From NCBI GenBank assembly GCA_030432595.1, contig JAUIGU010000010.1:1-64000 (forward strand): a DNA stretch of 64,000 nucleotides. Direction: 5' to 3'. Under the pieces are notes generated by a model. That model ran no database searches. It was not told where the DNA came from and saw nothing but the letters and a program-made list of their open reading frames with translations. Positions 27,515-38,261 of this stretch are shown in pieces (within the stretch, counting starts at the first letter, position 1; each line of letters opens with the position of its first letter). The DNA comes from Phycisphaerae bacterium. GTDB lineage: Bacteria; Planctomycetota; Phycisphaerae; Phycisphaerales; Phycisphaeraceae. The position numbers and the translations under genes were made by a program.

Positions 27515-29299
27515 ATGGAAACCCTTTCCGAGCCAGATCGCGCGACGACCCAACCGGTCTCGGTCGATCTGTCCTCCCTCTCGCCGCGCGAGCTTCAACC
27601 GACGCTCGAAGTCGAACTGCTCGATTACCAGCGCGTCGCCCCCCTCGTCGTCAACCACGACGGCTCGACGGCCTTCGCGATTGTCGGCGAAACCCAGACC
27701 GACCTCTGGAGGTGCGCCCTTCCCTACTTCCACGAAGCCACCGCCGTGCTGGCCGTCGCGTCGATGGTCCTGTTCCTGCTCGTCGCCTGGCGCGTGCGTC
27801 GCCGCCGGATCGTCCGTGCGTGGGAGCGCAACCCGGACGGCTACTGCCGCCGCTGCGGGTACCCATGCCGAGGCCTGTTGCGCCCGTCCGCCGACGCCCC
27901 GCCCAACTGTCCCGAGTGCGGGCTCGCGCTGGACCAACAAAACCGCACGTCCCGGCAGCCCTCCCGACTGCGCAAAGGGCTTTGGTCCTTTGCCGTCGTC
28001 CTGTTTTTCGGAATCCTCATCGCGTCCGGGTGGTGGTGGCGGCAGGAGCCCGGCTCCGCGCTGCACTTCCAATGGAACCCGGGCTGGTACTCCTCCACCG
28101 TCTGGCGCTACGCCAAACGACACGACATCCAATGGCTGACGAGCCGAATCAACCACCGACGGATGTTGCTGGCACTCGACACCCGTACCGGCGAAACCCG
28201 CGAGTTACCACTGCCCCCGTCAGACGGACTGAACCTTTCGACGATCCAGCTCGAATGGCACACCCCGTCCGACCGGCTGCTCATGCGTTTCGAGAAAAAG
28301 GACTCGGGGTACAAACCTGTGCATCCGTTCGGACAACAACTCGGACGGCAAGCCTCGTTCACGCTGGCCACGCTCGACCTCAAAACCGAAACGTGGGAGA
28401 CCGTCAACGAGTATTGGCGGTACTACAGTCCGAATAGCCTCGTGGGTTACGTCTTCCCATCCTTTCAGCTCGCGCCCAACGGCAACCTGGTCTGGTTCGA
28501 CCTCCGCGATGAGCTTTTGACTTCGAGCCCGCCGACCGGCCCCGTCCGCCCGACCGCAACCCCGGTTCAACCGCGCACAACGCACACCGTTCTCTACGAC
28601 GGCCCCGCGGTGGAACCGGGGAGCGGCACGTATCGAGCGGAAGGCGTCTGGACCATGCAACCGGACGGGCAGACCGTTCTGTTTCAACGACACGCGTTTC
28701 ATACCAACTGGTCGAAAGACTTGCGTTTCCCCGCGGACCTTGTCGAGATCAACCTGAACAACAAAACGCAAAAAAAACTGGGCCCTCTGGCCGACGACGT
28801 GTCCGGCAAACACCTCGCATTCAGCCCGGACGGCACAATCACAAGTGTCGGTCTGTCAGTGCCGCGACCTGAATCATCAGGAACCAGCAATCACTCAACC
28901 AACCGGCGCTTCCGCGTGGCGCTGTTCACCACCTCGCCCGGTTTCGCCCGGATCGCGGAAGTTGCTTTCGAGGCCAGGGGCACGTCCGCCAACCTGTACC
29001 TGGCCGGCACGCCCGACCGGCCCACGGTCATGATCGGGCCGCTGCACGTCGAAGCCGACTGGGCCGCCCGTCCGCAAGCCCCGCTACCTCCGACGACCAC
29101 CCGGACCTTTGCGCTAGTGGGGCCGGGCTTCGAGACCTTCCGTCTGCGTGACAACCTGCATGGCGTGGCGGTCAGCGGGAACGGCCGCACGGTCGTCGCC
29201 AGCTCCGGGGAGGTCACCCCACGCCTGCTGGTCTACGACTTACCGCACGGAGCATCGGCCCCGCCGGGAAACAACGCTCGCACCGTCAGCACGAAATGA
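27515..29299 (+). CDS. Zinc-ribbon membrane protein with large extracytoplasmic domain, unknown function
   Basis: 594 residues from the ATG at 27515; a GTG five codons earlier is the alternative. Residues about 1-65 are soluble. A first membrane helix (ATAVLAVASMVLFLLVAWRV) is followed by a four-cysteine zinc ribbon (GYCRRCGYPCRG, then NCPECGLALDQ). A second helix (LWSFAVVLFFGILIASGWWW) precedes about 420 residues that look like a beta-propeller with recurring strands such as LLALDTRTGETRELPLP and TLDLKTETWETVNEYW, and HLAFSPDGTITSVG near the end. This resembles WD40-like/TolB-type surface domains in other proteins, but I cannot name a family. Confidence 0.65.
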   Translation: METLSEPDRATTQPVSVDLSSLSPRELQPTLEVELLDYQRVAPLVVNHDGSTAFAIVGETQTDLWRCALPYFHEATAVLAVASMVLFLLVAWRVRRRRIVRAWERNPDGYCRRCGYPCRGLLRPSADAPPNCPECGLALDQQNRTSRQPSRLRKGLWSFAVVLFFGILIASGWWWRQEPGSALHFQWNPGWYSSTVWRYAKRHDIQWLTSRINHRRMLLALDTRTGETRELPLPPSDGLNLSTIQLEWHTPSDRLLMRFEKKDSGYKPVHPFGQQLGRQASFTLATLDLKTETWETVNEYWRYYSPNSLVGYVFPSFQLAPNGNLVWFDLRDELLTSSPPTGPVRPTATPVQPRTTHTVLYDGPAVEPGSGTYRAEGVWTMQPDGQTVLFQRHAFHTNWSKDLRFPADLVEINLNNKTQKKLGPLADDVSGKHLAFSPDGTITSVGLSVPRPESSGTSNHSTNRRFRVALFTTSPGFARIAEVAFEARGTSANLYLAGTPDRPTVMIGPLHVEADWAARPQAPLPPTTTRTFALVGPGFETFRLRDNLHGVAVSGNGRTVVASSGEVTPRLLVYDLPHGASAPPGNNARTVSTK

Positions 29300-29320
29300 T
29301 CGCCAGGCGACGCGCGAACT

Positions 29321-30565
29321 TCACCCGCCCAGATTGTCGTCATCCACACGCAGCTTCACGACCGAGGGCAAAAAGAAGTCGCGTTCGAAGTAGCGGTAGA
29401 CCCGGCCGGACACGACGAACACCTGCGACCCGCCGCGCCGGGCGACGGAGTCTTCCATCCATTCGCGCAGGCGGCACGGCAAGACGCCGATCGGCGGCTC
29501 GGCGAGGTCCGCACCGTCGGCCTCGAACGCGAACAGCACGTTGCGCAAGTCGGCCGAGCGGATCAGCCGCCCGGAGCGCGACACGATGAACGCGCCCTCG
29601 CGCCGGTCCGCGGGGCCGCTTCCGCGCGTCGCGGCGCCGCCGCCCGCGGCCCCGGCCCCCACCGGCGGCGCCGCCGGCTGCACCGGCGAGGCCAGCTCGC
29701 GAAACTTGTCCGCGGACTGCACCTTTGTCGCCTCGGCCGCGAGCTCATCGGCCATCGCGTCCATCATCGCCATCGGGTCCTGGTTGGCCGACAACTCTGT
29801 CGCGCCCACGCTTTCGGGCGTCGCCTCGTCCAAATCGTCCGACGCGCCCAGCGTGTCCAGGGCATCAGGCTCCGAAACAGTGCCGGGCGTATCCGTTTCT
29901 CTTCCCGCCTCGTCCGCGTCGGCGTTGGTGGCTTCCTGATCCGCGTCGGCCTGTCCTTCCTCGGCGATCGGTTCGTCGTCCTCGGACTGGTAGCCAGTTA
30001 ACGCCGTGGGCAACAGATAGTTCACCCCGCGGTAGGTGTGGACCTGCCCGGTGACCCGGAACAAGACGCCGCCGCCCTGCTGCTCCGCGACGCTGATCAT
30101 CGTCTGCAGACGTTGACACGGCTGGACGACCATGACGCGGCGTGGTTTGACATCGGGTGTTTGGGATGTGTCGGCGTTACCGGCTTCGCCCTCGTCGATC
30201 AACTCAAACGCGATCGCGCTGTTGGATAGCGGGTGCAGCCGGCCGAGCTGGTCGACGATGAAGTCGCCCTCACGGTGCAGCGTCGGCGCCGGTTGCCCGG
30301 GAAGCGGCCCGAGGATCGCGGGGTCCAGGTCGACGGTGGTGGCCGGCACGCCGACGCGCGATTCGCGGGAACGGAACCACGGCTGCGTTTCCGGGTCGAT
30401 GGTCGGACGGTCGGCCTGGCCGGGCAGCGGCGCGTCGGCGGCGTCCACGGCCGTGGCTTCGGGTTGGGGTGCTTGCGCGAGCGCCGAAGTATTTAATAAC
30501 ATCGCACCCGACAGAACCGCGGCGAATCCCCACCGGTCCAGCTTCCTTGCCTGGATCAAACACAT
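29321..30565 (-). CDS. Secreted protein with a duplicated domain of unknown function
   Basis: 414 residues with a signal peptide (AAVLSGAMLLNTSALAQAP), and GGAGG 8 bases before the ATG. Two related domains of about 90 residues flank an acidic, alanine-rich linker. Domain 1 (about residues 98-195) has GDFIVDQLGRLHPLSN, QPCQRLQTM and FRVTGQVHTYRGVNYLLPT. Domain 2 (about 320-405) has GAFIVSRSGRLIRSAD, LPCRLREWM and FVVSGRVYRYFERDFFLPS. The shared pattern is FIV...GRL, a PC-R-L-M helix, then F-V-G-V-Y and a LP end. I do not recognise the family. It lies 139 bases downstream of a lipoprotein gene on the same strand, with a hairpin between them. Confidence 0.7.
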   Translation of the reverse strand: MCLIQARKLDRWGFAAVLSGAMLLNTSALAQAPQPEATAVDAADAPLPGQADRPTIDPETQPWFRSRESRVGVPATTVDLDPAILGPLPGQPAPTLHREGDFIVDQLGRLHPLSNSAIAFELIDEGEAGNADTSQTPDVKPRRVMVVQPCQRLQTMISVAEQQGGGVLFRVTGQVHTYRGVNYLLPTALTGYQSEDDEPIAEEGQADADQEATNADADEAGRETDTPGTVSEPDALDTLGASDDLDEATPESVGATELSANQDPMAMMDAMADELAAEATKVQSADKFRELASPVQPAAPPVGAGAAGGGAATRGSGPADRREGAFIVSRSGRLIRSADLRNVLFAFEADGADLAEPPIGVLPCRLREWMEDSVARRGGSQVFVVSGRVYRYFERDFFLPSVVKLRVDDDNLGG

Positions 30566-30627
30566 GGATTGGCCCTCCGTGGTGAAGGAACGATCGTTCT
30601 GCCTTTCACACCTGTGTTCTCAAACCA

Positions 30628-30686
30628 GTCGCTGACGCTCCCGGCTCTGTTTTCTTCGTCTCGACGGAGCCGGGAGCGTGAGCGAC
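30628..30686. repeat. GTCGCTGACGCTCCCGGCTC palindrome
   Basis: Arms of 20 bases (30628-30647 and 30667-30686) pair with one mismatch around a 19-base T-rich loop. It sits 18 bases after the stop of the lipoprotein gene on the minus strand and may end its transcript. No poly-T follows, so it is a palindromic repeat first and a terminator second. Confidence 0.75.
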
Positions 30687-30704
30687 CGGTCGCGCTCAAC
30701 AGGT

Positions 30705-31352
30705 TCACGCATCTGGCACCATCGCCGACCGCGCGGGCTCGAGGTCCATCCCCGCGCCTTCGTCGGGCGTGGACGGCGGTGCCGCGTCGTCTTCGGCGGG
30801 TGGTTCCTCGGGTGATTCCGGCGGCACCTGCATGCCCGCGGGTGTGGGCACCGGCGCGTCGGCCGGCTCGGGGGGCAGGACCGCCTCGGGCGAAACACGC
30901 AACGGCCGGACCCGCTCGACCTGCCACTCCGCGCCGTAGTACCAGAACAGGTACACCGTCAGCACCGAACGCCCGGTCGGGCTGGGCCGGGTGACGTCGA
31001 CCTCGGCCTTGCGGTTGCGCACCCGGATCGCGGCAACGCGCACCGTGGGTACGGGCTGGTCCCGCAGCGTGTCCGGCGTGATCGCCCCGCCCCCGACCCG
31101 TCGCGCCACGTCTTCGTAGGTGAGCTGCTCGGTGCCCGAGGGCAGCAGCACCTCGTAGGCCCCGTCAAGCGTTTCGTAATCGACCGCCGCCTCGATCGCC
31201 GCGACCATGATGTCGCGGATGTCCCCGGCGTTGGGGTTGCCGCGGGCGACGTCCCCCTCCTGCGGCGGGATGTTGACGTAGGTCGGCGTCGAGCAGCCCG
31301 TCACGAAGAGAAGCAGCCCGCACCCCAATGAAAGCATGAGCGTCCTGATCAT
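30705..31352 (-). CDS. Lipoprotein of unknown function
   Basis: 215 residues. The start at 31352 gives MIRTLMLSLGCGLLLFVTGC, a clear lipobox (FVTGC), so the acylated cysteine would be residue 20. The mature domain (GDIRDIMVAAIEAAVDYETL, then VRVAAIRVRNRKAEVDVTRP and TVYLFWYYGAEWQVERVRPL) looks like a small alpha/beta fold. About 50 C-terminal residues are proline/glutamate-rich and probably disordered. I recognise no family. It is followed by the duplicated-domain secreted protein and may be part of the same envelope function. Confidence 0.65.
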   Translation of the reverse strand: MIRTLMLSLGCGLLLFVTGCSTPTYVNIPPQEGDVARGNPNAGDIRDIMVAAIEAAVDYETLDGAYEVLLPSGTEQLTYEDVARRVGGGAITPDTLRDQPVPTVRVAAIRVRNRKAEVDVTRPSPTGRSVLTVYLFWYYGAEWQVERVRPLRVSPEAVLPPEPADAPVPTPAGMQVPPESPEEPPAEDDAAPPSTPDEGAGMDLEPARSAMVPDA

Positions 31353-31419
31353 GCAGACATGGTAGCAACGCCATCGAAGCCGCCACAAACCCGGTGGCCC
31401 TCCGTGGTGACCCGGCGGC

Positions 31420-33339
<1,920 letters not shown>

Positions 33340-33666
33340 GCGTTTTCTCCTGGTCGGCCGGCGCTGCGTCGGCCTGCTCCCGTTCCTTCAAACCGTCCGC
33401 ATCCTCGCCGCGCCAATCAAACCACGGCCACGCCGACACGCCACCGTACCCGACGCTTGCCGACAACCTCGGCCACGCCTGGTCGCCTTGCGCGACACCG
33501 CCCGGACCATCCGCAACGCAATCAACATCGGCAAGGTTCGCCCGATCGGCACCACCCCGAAGAACCTGCAGAGAAACCGCGAACGCCGGCCGGAACAATC
33601 GGCACAAACGCCACAAAGCTTCTGCAACACCCCGGCCCAGATCACCCTCGACGGCCCGGCTAGACC
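33340..33666. other. Gap between metallophosphoesterase and glmS
   Basis: 327 bases with no convincing gene, repeat or strong hairpin. A minus-strand frame of 85 codons is arginine- and cysteine-rich and looks like chance. The region presumably contains the glmS promoter and leader. Confidence 0.4.
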
Positions 33667-34725
33667 TTAAGCCGCGCCGGTCGCCGCGGGCTCGCTCGAC
33701 GCGTGTTCCATCTCTTTCGCATCGACGAACGCCCGGGTCTCCCAGGCCAGCCCGGCCTTGTCGCCCGGTTGCCCGTCGCCCGGCTCGCGCGGCACGTGAT
33801 GGACCGCCGCCACCGCGCCGTCGGCCAGCGGGTCGTCGGCCAGCGTCAGTTCCCAGAACCCCTGGCCCCGCGGGTATTGGCTCGACTTCAGGCACGGCGA
33901 CCCGGCGTTCAGGCACTCGAACCGCCGACCCACGCCCTTGGGCCCGGCGACGTACCAGGGCTTGTGCACGTGCCCGTGGATAAACAACACCCGGGCGCCG
34001 CGCTGCGCCGCCCCGGACAGCGCCGACCGCAGCAACTTCGCCTCGGCCAGGTCGTGCGTCCATCCGCTGGGCACGCCCTTGGGCACGACGCAGGGGTAAT
34101 GGCACAGCACCACGAGGCCGTCGCCTTTTTCCAACGTGTTGATGCGATCGATCGCGCCGTCGGTCTGTTCCCGCCCCAGCACGCCGCGCGACAGCACGCG
34201 GTTCGGCACCGCCGAGTCCAACGCCAGCAACGACCACCCGCCCCGCAGTTTCCGCCAGTGCGGGAACGCGTCGGGCATCATGCCGGCCAACGCCGTTTCG
34301 ATCCGTCGAGTCCGGCGGGACTTGAACGTGTACCGGTCGTGGTTGCCGGGCACCAGCACGATGCCGCAGCCGCCGCTCGCCATGTCGCAGTGCGCTTTGT
34401 CGCCGAGTTCTTCTTCGACCACCTCGGCGTCTGGGCCTTCCTGCATCCCGCCGTCGGTCACGCGCCAGCCGCCCTGCACCATCAACTCGCGCAGCTCGCC
34501 GAACTCGCTTTCGAGCGACGACGTGCTGACGTCGCCGGACATCAGGGTCAGGTCCGCGTCGAGGTGGCGCAGCCGTTCCAACATCGCCGGCAGCAGCGCG
34601 TGCTCGAAGCGCTTGCGGCGATTCAAGGCCAGGTTGACGTGACCCAGCGCCCGCTTGGACAGCAGCCGGCGCGGATGGACTTTGAGCGTGAAAAGGTGGA
34701 TGTCGCCGAGCACGCCGAGCTTCAT
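33667..34725 (-). CDS. Calcineurin-like metallophosphoesterase
   Basis: Binuclear-metal phosphoesterase of about 350 residues. All metal-binding motifs are present: GDIH at the N-terminus (MKLGVLGDIHLF), SGDVST near residue 64, VPGNHDRYTF near 125, CHYP near 205, and IHGHVHKPW near 247. The C-terminal 90 residues complete the sandwich and add a glutamate/alanine-rich tail. No signal peptide is evident, so it is probably cytoplasmic. Substrate is unknown; nucleotide or phosphodiester substrates are both possible. The gene is not clearly in an operon: glmS is 327 bases downstream, and the upstream flank is repeat copy B. Confidence 0.88.
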   Translation of the reverse strand: MKLGVLGDIHLFTLKVHPRRLLSKRALGHVNLALNRRKRFEHALLPAMLERLRHLDADLTLMSGDVSTSSLESEFGELRELMVQGGWRVTDGGMQEGPDAEVVEEELGDKAHCDMASGGCGIVLVPGNHDRYTFKSRRTRRIETALAGMMPDAFPHWRKLRGGWSLLALDSAVPNRVLSRGVLGREQTDGAIDRINTLEKGDGLVVLCHYPCVVPKGVPSGWTHDLAEAKLLRSALSGAAQRGARVLFIHGHVHKPWYVAGPKGVGRRFECLNAGSPCLKSSQYPRGQGFWELTLADDPLADGAVAAVHHVPREPGDGQPGDKAGLAWETRAFVDAKEMEHASSEPAATGAA

Positions 34726-34770
34726 GTCGGCAGCATAGGGCGCGGCGGGCCAACGCTACATGAACCCCGC

Positions 34771-35100
34771 GTGAAGCCCACGGATCCAATCCGTGGGCTT
34801 CACTCTTCTCTCGTGCTTTCGTGGAGCTCCTTACGCCCCTGCTTCACTTGTCAAAGAGCCGGCAGGCGTGCCTCGGGTGCCACGGACGTTCGATCCGTGC
34901 CTGCCGTGCCGTGGTTCCCGAAGCACACGGACATAAAAGTCCGCGGCACCCGGCAACGACGCGTCACCCCAAACACCTTCCCACCTTCACCAGGGCCGGA
35001 CTTCAATGTCCCACGCGGCGGCGGCTCCCACTTCACGCAGCACCACGCTGATGCACACCTCACATCGACCCCGGCGAGCCGTCGCGTTCGGATCGGACTC
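34771..35100 (-). repeat. Dispersed repeat, copy B (about 330 bp)
   Basis: Inverted relative to copy A at 10-307. Read on the minus strand, the order is the same: a conserved block of about 110 bases ending near 34985, a variable middle, a conserved block containing CTCTTTGACAAGTGAAGCAG (about 34835-34866), and a perfect GAAGCCCACGG palindrome (34771-34803; 15-base arms, three-base loop). The middle differs in sequence from that of copy A and contains its own short palindromes. No shared open frame survives between copies. Confidence 0.85.
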
Positions 35101-35488
35101 GCTCGGCGTGTGTCCCGTCGGGGGTCTTGCGAAGCGTGGGGTGGCGCTCATTCCTCGTCTCTTACGCCTTTGGTGCGAGCATCCACTCGCCGGGCGCACC
35201 ACCCAATCCCAACCACGCAGCGGACCCCTCGTTTCACCAGAACACGGCCTCACCGACCTGGAACCCCGCGACAACCTGCGGGCCCCCGCCCCCGGAAGTT
35301 CCGGAGAGAAGCGGGGCTTATCTCGGGGAGCGGGTGCGCGTTGTTGCGCAGCCGATTGAACCGCGGAGGCGCGGAGGGCGCGGAGAGCACTGAGACACAA
35401 AGCTTTATGTTTTCAGCTGCAGTCCAACGGACTGCGCGCCGGGCGTCAGAAACCTGCGCACGGCGCTCAGCCCGTTGGGCTGCGGCTA
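35101..35488. other. Gene-free repeat-rich stretch
   Basis: Contains no credible gene. It holds a heptamer-type tandem repeat with CGCGGAG cores (35361-35386), a palindrome GCAGTCC-AAC-GGACTGC (35419-35435) and a second one CAGCCC-GTT-GGGCTG (35468-35482). Confidence 0.6.
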
Positions 35489-35514
35489 AAAACCTGCGCC
35501 GGGTCGCAGGTTTT
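35489..35514 (-). terminator. Intrinsic terminator after the anti-sigma-like gene
   Basis: A perfect 10-base stem AAAACCTGCG / CGCAGGTTTT with a six-base loop starts about 32 bases past the stop at 35546. On the minus strand it is followed by more T residues. Confidence 0.7.
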
Positions 35515-35545
35515 CGAAGGCTTTGTGGATTGGATGATCAGTTCG

Positions 35546-36961
35546 TTACGGCACGAGGAACGTGTCGCTCGCGATGCCGGCGGGGAGTTCTTCGCCGGTG
35601 TAGCGGTAGTCGTCGCGTTTGCCCAGGACGGACCAGAACACGTCGGGCTGTTCGTCGGGCTGGCCGATCTCGGCGGGCGTGGCGGGGGTGATGGTCCACT
35701 GGGCGTGGCCGTCGATGCTCAGGGCGTTCTGGCCACGGCCGCCGTGGAGCCGGCTGGGGGTGGTGGGCGCGGTGTCGTCGTCGAAGACGATCCGGCCGGC
35801 CTTGGCGATGAACAGCGGGTTCTTGTCGGCCAGCACCACGAAGGCGGGCTTGGCGTCGTCGACGCGGAGCGGTTCGAGGGTGAACTGGTTCTGGTAGGAG
35901 TACGAGACGGCGAGCGGCGTCTTGAAGTCCAGGTGGGAGACGGTCATCTGGCCGTCGGGCGGCGCGAACTCGTTGGTCTTGCAGGCGAGGGTGCCGGGCT
36001 CGAGGTAGCCGGCGCGGACGAGGGTGTAGAGGTGGGCGGAGTTGGAGAAGACGGTGCCGTCGTCGGTGACGGCGTTAGGCAGGCCGACGTTCCACCACGG
36101 CGATCCGGGCATGCTGCGGCCGCGCGGGAGCACGCCGGCGTGGTCGGCGGCGTAGCTGTTGAACGCCGAGCCGATCAGGCCCATGTTGCTCATGCAGGCC
36201 ATCTGCTGGCCGGTGTGACTGGCCTTGGACATCATGGGCAGCAGGAGCGAGACGCCGATGAGCAGGACGGCGGCGGCGGAGAAGACCTGCTTCCACGACA
36301 CGCCGGTGGTGCGCGGGCCGTGCCGGAGCATGTCGATCTGCTGGGCGAAGCGTTCGCGCTGGCGGGCCTGCTGCACGGCGTGGAGCGTGCGGGCCGCGAG
36401 GTCTTCGGGGACGTCGACGTCGGAGGCCGTGTCGCGGTCGAGCAGGGCCAGGACGGACGCGAGGTTCTCGCAGCGGTCGCGCTGCCCGGCGAGCGCCGGG
36501 CCGGTGAAGCCGGTGGGTGTCGATTGCGAAAGGTTGTCGTGGCCGACCGCGCGGTGGGCGAGCACGGTCTCGAGCGCCGCGGCGTCGTCGGAACACAGTG
36601 AGGTCAACGCGGTGGCCCGCCGCTGCGCGACGTGTTGCAACGTGCGCCGGGCGAGGTCGGCGGCGGGGGCGGAGGATGCGTCCGCGGCGTCGGCGTCGAG
36701 CAGGCCAAGCAGGGCCCGGACTCGGGCGACACGCTGCGGGTCGGCGACGTCCTCGGCAGGGACGACGTGGTCGGTGACACCGGCGTGCTCGGCGAGGCCA
36801 CGCTCAAGCAACACAGCGTCCAGGGCCGCGGCGTCGACGGCGTCGAGCGTCGGCCGAGGGTCGGCCGGGCGCGAGGCGTGCGTGGGGTGACCGGACGTCG
36901 CCTTGTTTGGAGACTTGCCCCGCGGCTTGGGTTTCAGGTTGGACTCCGGCTCCGAGGACAT
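35546..36961 (-). CDS. Membrane protein, probable anti-sigma partner with pseudopilin-like tail
   Basis: 471 residues from the ATG at 36961; a TTG three codons earlier has GGAG closer to it and is an alternative. The first 245 residues are cytoplasmic and helical, and three segments resemble each other (DLARRTLQHVAQ, DLAARTLHAVQQARQRE, and ARVRALLGLLDAD). One membrane helix (KQVFSAAAVLLIGVSLLLPMM) follows. The outer part begins CMSNMGLIGSAFNSYAADH and ends with HGGRGQNALSIDGHAQW, the H-G-DGH pattern seen in planctomycetal DUF1559/pseudopilin-like proteins. It lies just downstream of an ECF sigma gene on the same strand. An anti-sigma role is inferred from this position and topology only. Confidence 0.6.
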   Translation of the reverse strand: MSSEPESNLKPKPRGKSPNKATSGHPTHASRPADPRPTLDAVDAAALDAVLLERGLAEHAGVTDHVVPAEDVADPQRVARVRALLGLLDADAADASSAPAADLARRTLQHVAQRRATALTSLCSDDAAALETVLAHRAVGHDNLSQSTPTGFTGPALAGQRDRCENLASVLALLDRDTASDVDVPEDLAARTLHAVQQARQRERFAQQIDMLRHGPRTTGVSWKQVFSAAAVLLIGVSLLLPMMSKASHTGQQMACMSNMGLIGSAFNSYAADHAGVLPRGRSMPGSPWWNVGLPNAVTDDGTVFSNSAHLYTLVRAGYLEPGTLACKTNEFAPPDGQMTVSHLDFKTPLAVSYSYQNQFTLEPLRVDDAKPAFVVLADKNPLFIAKAGRIVFDDDTAPTTPSRLHGGRGQNALSIDGHAQWTITPATPAEIGQPDEQPDVFWSVLGKRDDYRYTGEELPAGIASDTFLVP

Positions 36962-37327
36962 GCGGTGCAACCCACTCCGTAAAAGACGTGTCAGGGATCA
37001 GTGGTCAGTGGTCAACTGTTTAGCGGGCGACGCGCAGCGTCCCGCGGGGTCAGGGTCAGAAAGCGGTCGAAATCGGGGCGAGAATCACCCGGGATACGGG
37101 CCTTTTCGACATTTCTCGAATCCGGCCCTTGATACGCCCGGCGGCAGGGCCGGTTCGCGGGATTGCGAAAGAATTCTCAGCCGAGCCCAAAACGACGTAG
37201 GCGGTGGAAAACCTGTTCCAAACACGCAGGCACGGCAAACTGGGAAAAGTGGTTTCAGGCATCATTTCAAGTCTTTCTCGCCGGTTTCGCACGCCGGATC
37301 GCCCGCCCCGCCCCCGTCACCACTGCG
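36962..37327. other. Gap between the ECF sigma gene and its neighbour
   Basis: About 366 bases with no gene. It contains a short direct repeat, three copies of GGTCA/GATCA-type units (CAGTGGTCAGTGGTCA, 36999-37014), and otherwise unique sequence. Promoter or processing signals for the downstream gene could lie here, but none is clear. Confidence 0.45.
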
Positions 37328-37945
37328 TCACACCTCGGCCCCGAGCGCGGGATATCGGGCCTTCCACAGCTCGGCAAAGGTGCCCACCGCCGCGTGCAGC
37401 CGGGACTTCACCGTGCCCAGCGGGATGCCGAGCATCTCGGCGATTTCCTTGTAGGCCAGCCGCTGGAAATACGCGAGCAGCAGGACTTCGCGGAGGTGGT
37501 CGGGCAGCTCGCCGACGATCCCGCGGACCAGCTCGCGGACCTCCTCGCTGTCGGCGGTGTCGTCGGGCATGGGGAGGTCGGCCTCCATGAGGTCAACGAA
37601 ACTCGTGCCGCCCTCGCCGTCCACCGACGCGTCGAGCGGGACCGCCTTGTGGCGTTTGTTTCGGCGGAGGTAGTCGCGGGCCTTGTTCGCCCCGATGGTG
37701 AACAGCCACGGCTTGAAACGTTTGGTCACGTCAAACGTGTCGGCCGAGATGTGGACCTGGAGGAACGTCTCCTGGAACAGGTCGTCCGCCGCCGCCCGGC
37801 TGTTGACGAAGCGCAGCAGGAAGTGGAACAGCTCGCCCTGGTAGCGGGAGATCAGCTCGGCCAACGCGGGCTCGGTGCCCGTGCGGTAAGCGCCGACGAG
37901 CTGCTCGTCGGTCAACTCTCCCAGATTCGCACCCTCAGACGACAT
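37328..37945 (-). CDS. ECF-type RNA polymerase sigma factor
   Basis: 205-residue extracytoplasmic-function sigma factor. Region 2 spans about residues 15-90 (ALAELISRYQGELFHFLLRF, DDLFQETFLQVHISADTFD, FKPWLFTIGANKARDYLRR). Region 4 spans about 140-200 (LPDHLREVLLLAYFQRLAYKEIAEMLGIPLGTVKSRLHAA), with its helix-turn-helix. A 50-residue acidic linker separates them. The gene downstream encodes a membrane protein that may hold it inactive. Target promoters cannot be read from this window. Confidence 0.95.
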   Translation of the reverse strand: MSSEGANLGELTDEQLVGAYRTGTEPALAELISRYQGELFHFLLRFVNSRAAADDLFQETFLQVHISADTFDVTKRFKPWLFTIGANKARDYLRRNKRHKAVPLDASVDGEGGTSFVDLMEADLPMPDDTADSEEVRELVRGIVGELPDHLREVLLLAYFQRLAYKEIAEMLGIPLGTVKSRLHAAVGTFAELWKARYPALGAEV

Positions 37946-37987
37946 GGCCGGATTGTACGGCCCGGGAGTGGGTTGGGTTCGGGGCAG

Positions 37988-38246
37988 ATATCACAGAGGA
38001 CACAGAGACACGGAGGCACAGAGCGGGCAGTTGAGCCGCAGATTTCGCAGATGACGCAGATGGGAACAGGCAAAACAGGATGGGCAGGATGAGTCAGGAT
38101 GACGCGATTCATTTTAAAACGAGGACATCAAGCCATCCTGTTCCATCCTGATCATCCTGTTTGGATTGCTTCATCAATCTGCGTCATCTGCGATATCTGC
38201 GGCGGTTCTTCTCTGTGCCTCCGTGTCTCCGTGCCCTCTGTGATAT
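37988..38246. repeat. Triple-nested long hairpin built from three heptamer-repeat families
   Basis: Three inverted-repeat pairs are nested exactly. Outer arms of 36 bases (37988-38023 with 38211-38246) have CACAGAG-type units and two mismatches. Middle arms of 27 bases (38035-38061 with 38177-38203) have CGCAGAT units and one mismatch. Inner arms (38071-38102 with 38133-38164) have CAGGATG units. The loop is 38103-38132. It lies 16 bases after the argC stop, so it would be in the argC 3' untranslated region. Confidence 0.9.
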
Positions 38247-38261
38247 GCCGGAAAAGCAAAC

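Noticed and set aside
33388-33645. 85-codon minus-strand frame between the metallophosphoesterase and glmS
   Set aside because: Arginine/cysteine-rich, no ribosome binding site and no similarity to anything recognised.
33340-33666. Possible glmS ribozyme upstream of glmS
   Set aside because: The conserved ribozyme core is not recognisable, and such ribozymes are mostly known from Firmicutes.
34880-34940. Short palindromes in repeat B resembling a tRNA T-loop (GTTCGATCC)
   Set aside because: No acceptor stem, anticodon arm or CCA end can be drawn around it.
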